DNA of 7,133 nt from an uncultured Altererythrobacter sp. GTDB lineage: Bacteria; Pseudomonadota; Alphaproteobacteria; Sphingomonadales; Sphingomonadaceae. This document shows, piece after piece, positions 5,907-7,133 of the stretch (position 1 is its first letter; each line of letters starts with the position of its first letter). The stretch covers positions 1-7,133 of the forward strand of contig CAMPIA010000060.1 in the NCBI GenBank assembly GCA_946886175.1, read 5' to 3'. The position numbers and the translations under genes were made by a program. The notes under the pieces are model-generated. The model saw nothing but the letters and a program-made list of their open reading frames with translations. It made no database searches and had not been told where the DNA came from.

Positions 5907-6964
5907 GCCGGCTCGGCCGCGCGCCTACGCCCGAAAACGAAGAAGTAGGCGAGCCAGAACGCGAGCATGGTCCCGCCGACGATCAGCCGCCCCTCCATGG
6001 CGAGGAGCTGGCGCGGGAAGGCTTCGAGCAGCGCCGCTGCCACCAGCATGAACACGACCCCGACCATTACCACCGCCCCGCGCCGCCCGCTCTCGGCGGC
6101 GGCGGCGAGGATCGAGCGGTTGCCGGGGAAGGCCATCGAGCGGCCGATGTGAATCCCCGCCGCGCCGGCGAGCAGAATCGCGAACAGCTCGGTCGTTCCG
6201 TGGACGCTGAGCCAGGCGACGAATTCGAGCGTCAGCCCGGCTTCCGAATAGAGCCACAGCATCGCGCCGAGCAGCGCCATGTTGTGCAGCAGCAGCATCA
6301 GCGAGGGTATCCCGAAGGCGAACCCCAATGCGAAGGCGAGGATCGAGACCCCCGCGTTGTTGCTGAACAGATAGGCCGCGAAGGCCGAAAGGCCCTGCGT
6401 CTCCTGCTCGACTTGCAGGCTTTCGAGCAGAACCTCGCGGCTCGCGCCGGGCACGCGGGTGTCGCCGAACTGCGAGGGAACGAGCGCGTAGAACCACTCG
6501 CGATCCTGCAATACGAGCAGCCAGCCCACCACCGTGCCCGCCACCATGACCGCGAGCGCGACGCAGATGTCGAGCCAGATGCCGCGCACCGCGCCGCTCA
6601 GCCCGCCGGTCAGGAACCGCCGCAGCCAGGCGACGAAGCCCTCGCGCGGGCCATAGACCTGGAACCAGGCGCGCTGGACCAGCGAATCGAGGTATTCGAG
6701 CGTCGCCGCGTCGAGCGAGGTCTCGCGCGCCACCGCGAGGCTCGATGCGGCGGTGCGGTAGAGCGCGGGGAGCGCGAGCACGTCGTCGTCCGACAGCCTT
6801 CGCAGCCGCCCCTTCTCCATCCGCACGACGATATCCTCGAGCCGCCGCCACTCGCTCTCGCGTTCCAGCCGGAAGCGGTCGGAGCGCAGCGCTGCGGCCT
6901 CGATATCGGGCGGCGGCGCGACTTCGGCCTTGCCGAACAGGGTGCTGAGGAGGGGGGCTTTCAC
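5903..6964 (-). CDS. SpoIIM/DUF95-family membrane protein
   Basis: The 353-residue product resembles the stage II sporulation protein M family, which is widespread in non-sporulating bacteria, so a sporulation role is not implied. A soluble, charged N-terminal region of about 125 residues (with a Glu/Arg/Trp-rich helix at 31-52) precedes spans near 131-153, 195-235, 243-275, 296-315 and 327-345. Family-like segments are LFSNNAGVSILAFALGF (199-215) and HGTTELFAILLAGAAGIHIG (255-274). The GTG at 6964 is chosen because it has GGAAG on the minus strand (6971-6975) at 6 nt. A further in-frame start upstream would translate the palindromic repeat and is rejected. Its TGA overlaps the start of the RDD gene. 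SpoIIM-like and RDD genes often occur beside MoxR ATPase and DUF58 genes in bacteria; those would lie outside this window if present. Confidence 0.92.
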   Translation of the reverse strand: MKAPLLSTLFGKAEVAPPPDIEAAALRSDRFRLERESEWRRLEDIVVRMEKGRLRRLSDDDVLALPALYRTAASSLAVARETSLDAATLEYLDSLVQRAWFQVYGPREGFVAWLRRFLTGGLSGAVRGIWLDICVALAVMVAGTVVGWLLVLQDREWFYALVPSQFGDTRVPGASREVLLESLQVEQETQGLSAFAAYLFSNNAGVSILAFALGFAFGIPSLMLLLHNMALLGAMLWLYSEAGLTLEFVAWLSVHGTTELFAILLAGAAGIHIGRSMAFPGNRSILAAAAESGRRGAVVMVGVVFMLVAAALLEAFPRQLLAMEGRLIVGGTMLAFWLAYFFVFGRRRAAEPA

Positions 6965-6970
6965 GTCCCG

Positions 6971-6975
6971 CTTCC
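6971..6975 (-). promoter_or_regulatory. Ribosome binding site supporting the GTG start of the SpoIIM-like gene
   Basis: On the minus strand GGAAG lies 6 nt before the GTG at 6964. It decides between this GTG and an open extension of 33 codons that runs through the palindromic repeat. Confidence 0.6.
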
Positions 6976-6981
6976 TATTGT

Positions 6982-7068
6982 CGTCATCGCGAGCGCAGCG
7001 ACGCGATCCATGGACCATTCGGTTCGGTCCATGGATTGCCGCGGCGGCTTCGCTGCCTCGCAATGACG
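6982..7068. repeat. Imperfect palindromic intergenic repeat (CGTCATTGCGAG type)
   Basis: The left arm (6982-7016) and right arm (7026-7068) are imperfect inverted copies around a 9-base loop. The right arm read on the minus strand begins CGTCATTGCGAGGCAGCGAA, and the left arm begins CGTCATCGCGAGCGCAGCGA. The inner 11 bases ATCCATGGACC (7006-7016) pair perfectly with 7026-7036. The arms differ by an insertion of about 8 bases in the right arm. The outer motif is, to my knowledge, a dispersed intergenic repeat seen in many alphaproteobacterial genomes. No transposase is present, so it could only be a non-autonomous or REP/MITE-like element. It sits between the partial gene on the right and the SpoIIM-like gene, and in minus-strand mRNA it would form a long hairpin just upstream of that gene's Shine-Dalgarno. 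Confidence 0.85.
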
Positions 7069-7079
7069 AAATCTCACGT

Positions 7080-7133
7080 TCACCCGATCGCCTCCGCGCG
7101 CTTGATCTCGAGGTAGCGGTCGATCAGGCGGTA
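7080..7133 (-). CDS. C-terminal end of an unidentified gene, cut by the window edge
   Basis: The last 17 codons and a TGA read Tyr-Arg-Leu-Ile-Asp-Arg-Tyr-Leu-Glu-Ile-Lys-Arg-Ala-Glu-Ala-Ile-Gly on the minus strand. The helical, charged composition looks like a real protein end and the frame is open to the window edge, but 17 residues are too few to name a family. It lies on the same strand as the SpoIIM-like and RDD genes, 115 bp upstream with the palindromic repeat between. It may be the preceding gene of the same operon. Confidence 0.55.
   Translation of the reverse strand, partial: YRLIDRYLEIKRAEAIG

Noticed and set aside
6965..7063. Upstream in-frame extension of the SpoIIM-like protein by 33 residues
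   Set aside because: These residues translate the palindromic repeat. The GTG at 6964 has its own Shine-Dalgarno.
5885..7066. A 393-codon open frame on the plus strand
   Set aside because: It is the antisense of the SpoIIM-like gene, with a Glu/Gln/His/Arg-rich translation typical of antisense to membrane proteins, and its end translates the palindromic repeat.

Overview
The window is GC-rich throughout, densely coded, and uses GTG as well as ATG starts. Together with the gene families present and a dispersed palindromic repeat starting GTCATTGCGAG on one strand, this suggests an alphaproteobacterium, most likely of the Sphingomonadales (Erythrobacteraceae-like). That placement is inferred from gene style, since no rRNA or marker gene is present. 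I see no mobile element, CRISPR array, tRNA or rRNA, and no obvious base-composition island.

Layout, left to right. Bases 1-134 are a leader without a gene I can defend. A multi-pass membrane protein of unrecognised function follows (+, 135-911). Its 3' end runs 79 bp into the 3' end of a convergent short-chain dehydrogenase (-, 833-1795). The dehydrogenase is divergent from an exported isoaspartyl peptidase/plant-type asparaginase (+, 1905-2906), with 109 bp between their starts. Convergent to the peptidase is a two-gene unit on the minus strand: a GNAT acetyltransferase (3844-4308) whose TGA overlaps the GTG start of a class A beta-lactamase (2948-3847). About 200 bp further on, divergent from the GNAT gene, lies a small secreted protein of unknown function (+, 4509-4958).

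The right third is a second minus-strand unit. A SpoIIM/DUF95-type membrane protein (5903-6964) overlaps an RDD-family membrane protein (4986-5906) by ATGA. Upstream of it is a roughly 87 bp imperfect palindrome (6982-7068), then the last 17 codons of another minus-strand gene running off the window (7080-7133).

Functionally this looks like ordinary chromosomal housekeeping and accessory territory: cell-envelope proteins, peptide turnover, and an intrinsic beta-lactamase. The strongest linkages are the two 4-bp stop/start overlaps, which imply translational coupling of GNAT with beta-lactamase and of SpoIIM with RDD. I found no clear evidence of a wholly new multi-gene system. The least understood items are the first membrane protein, with its acidic and histidine residues in and beside its membrane spans, and the small secreted protein with an imperfect direct repeat in its upstream region.
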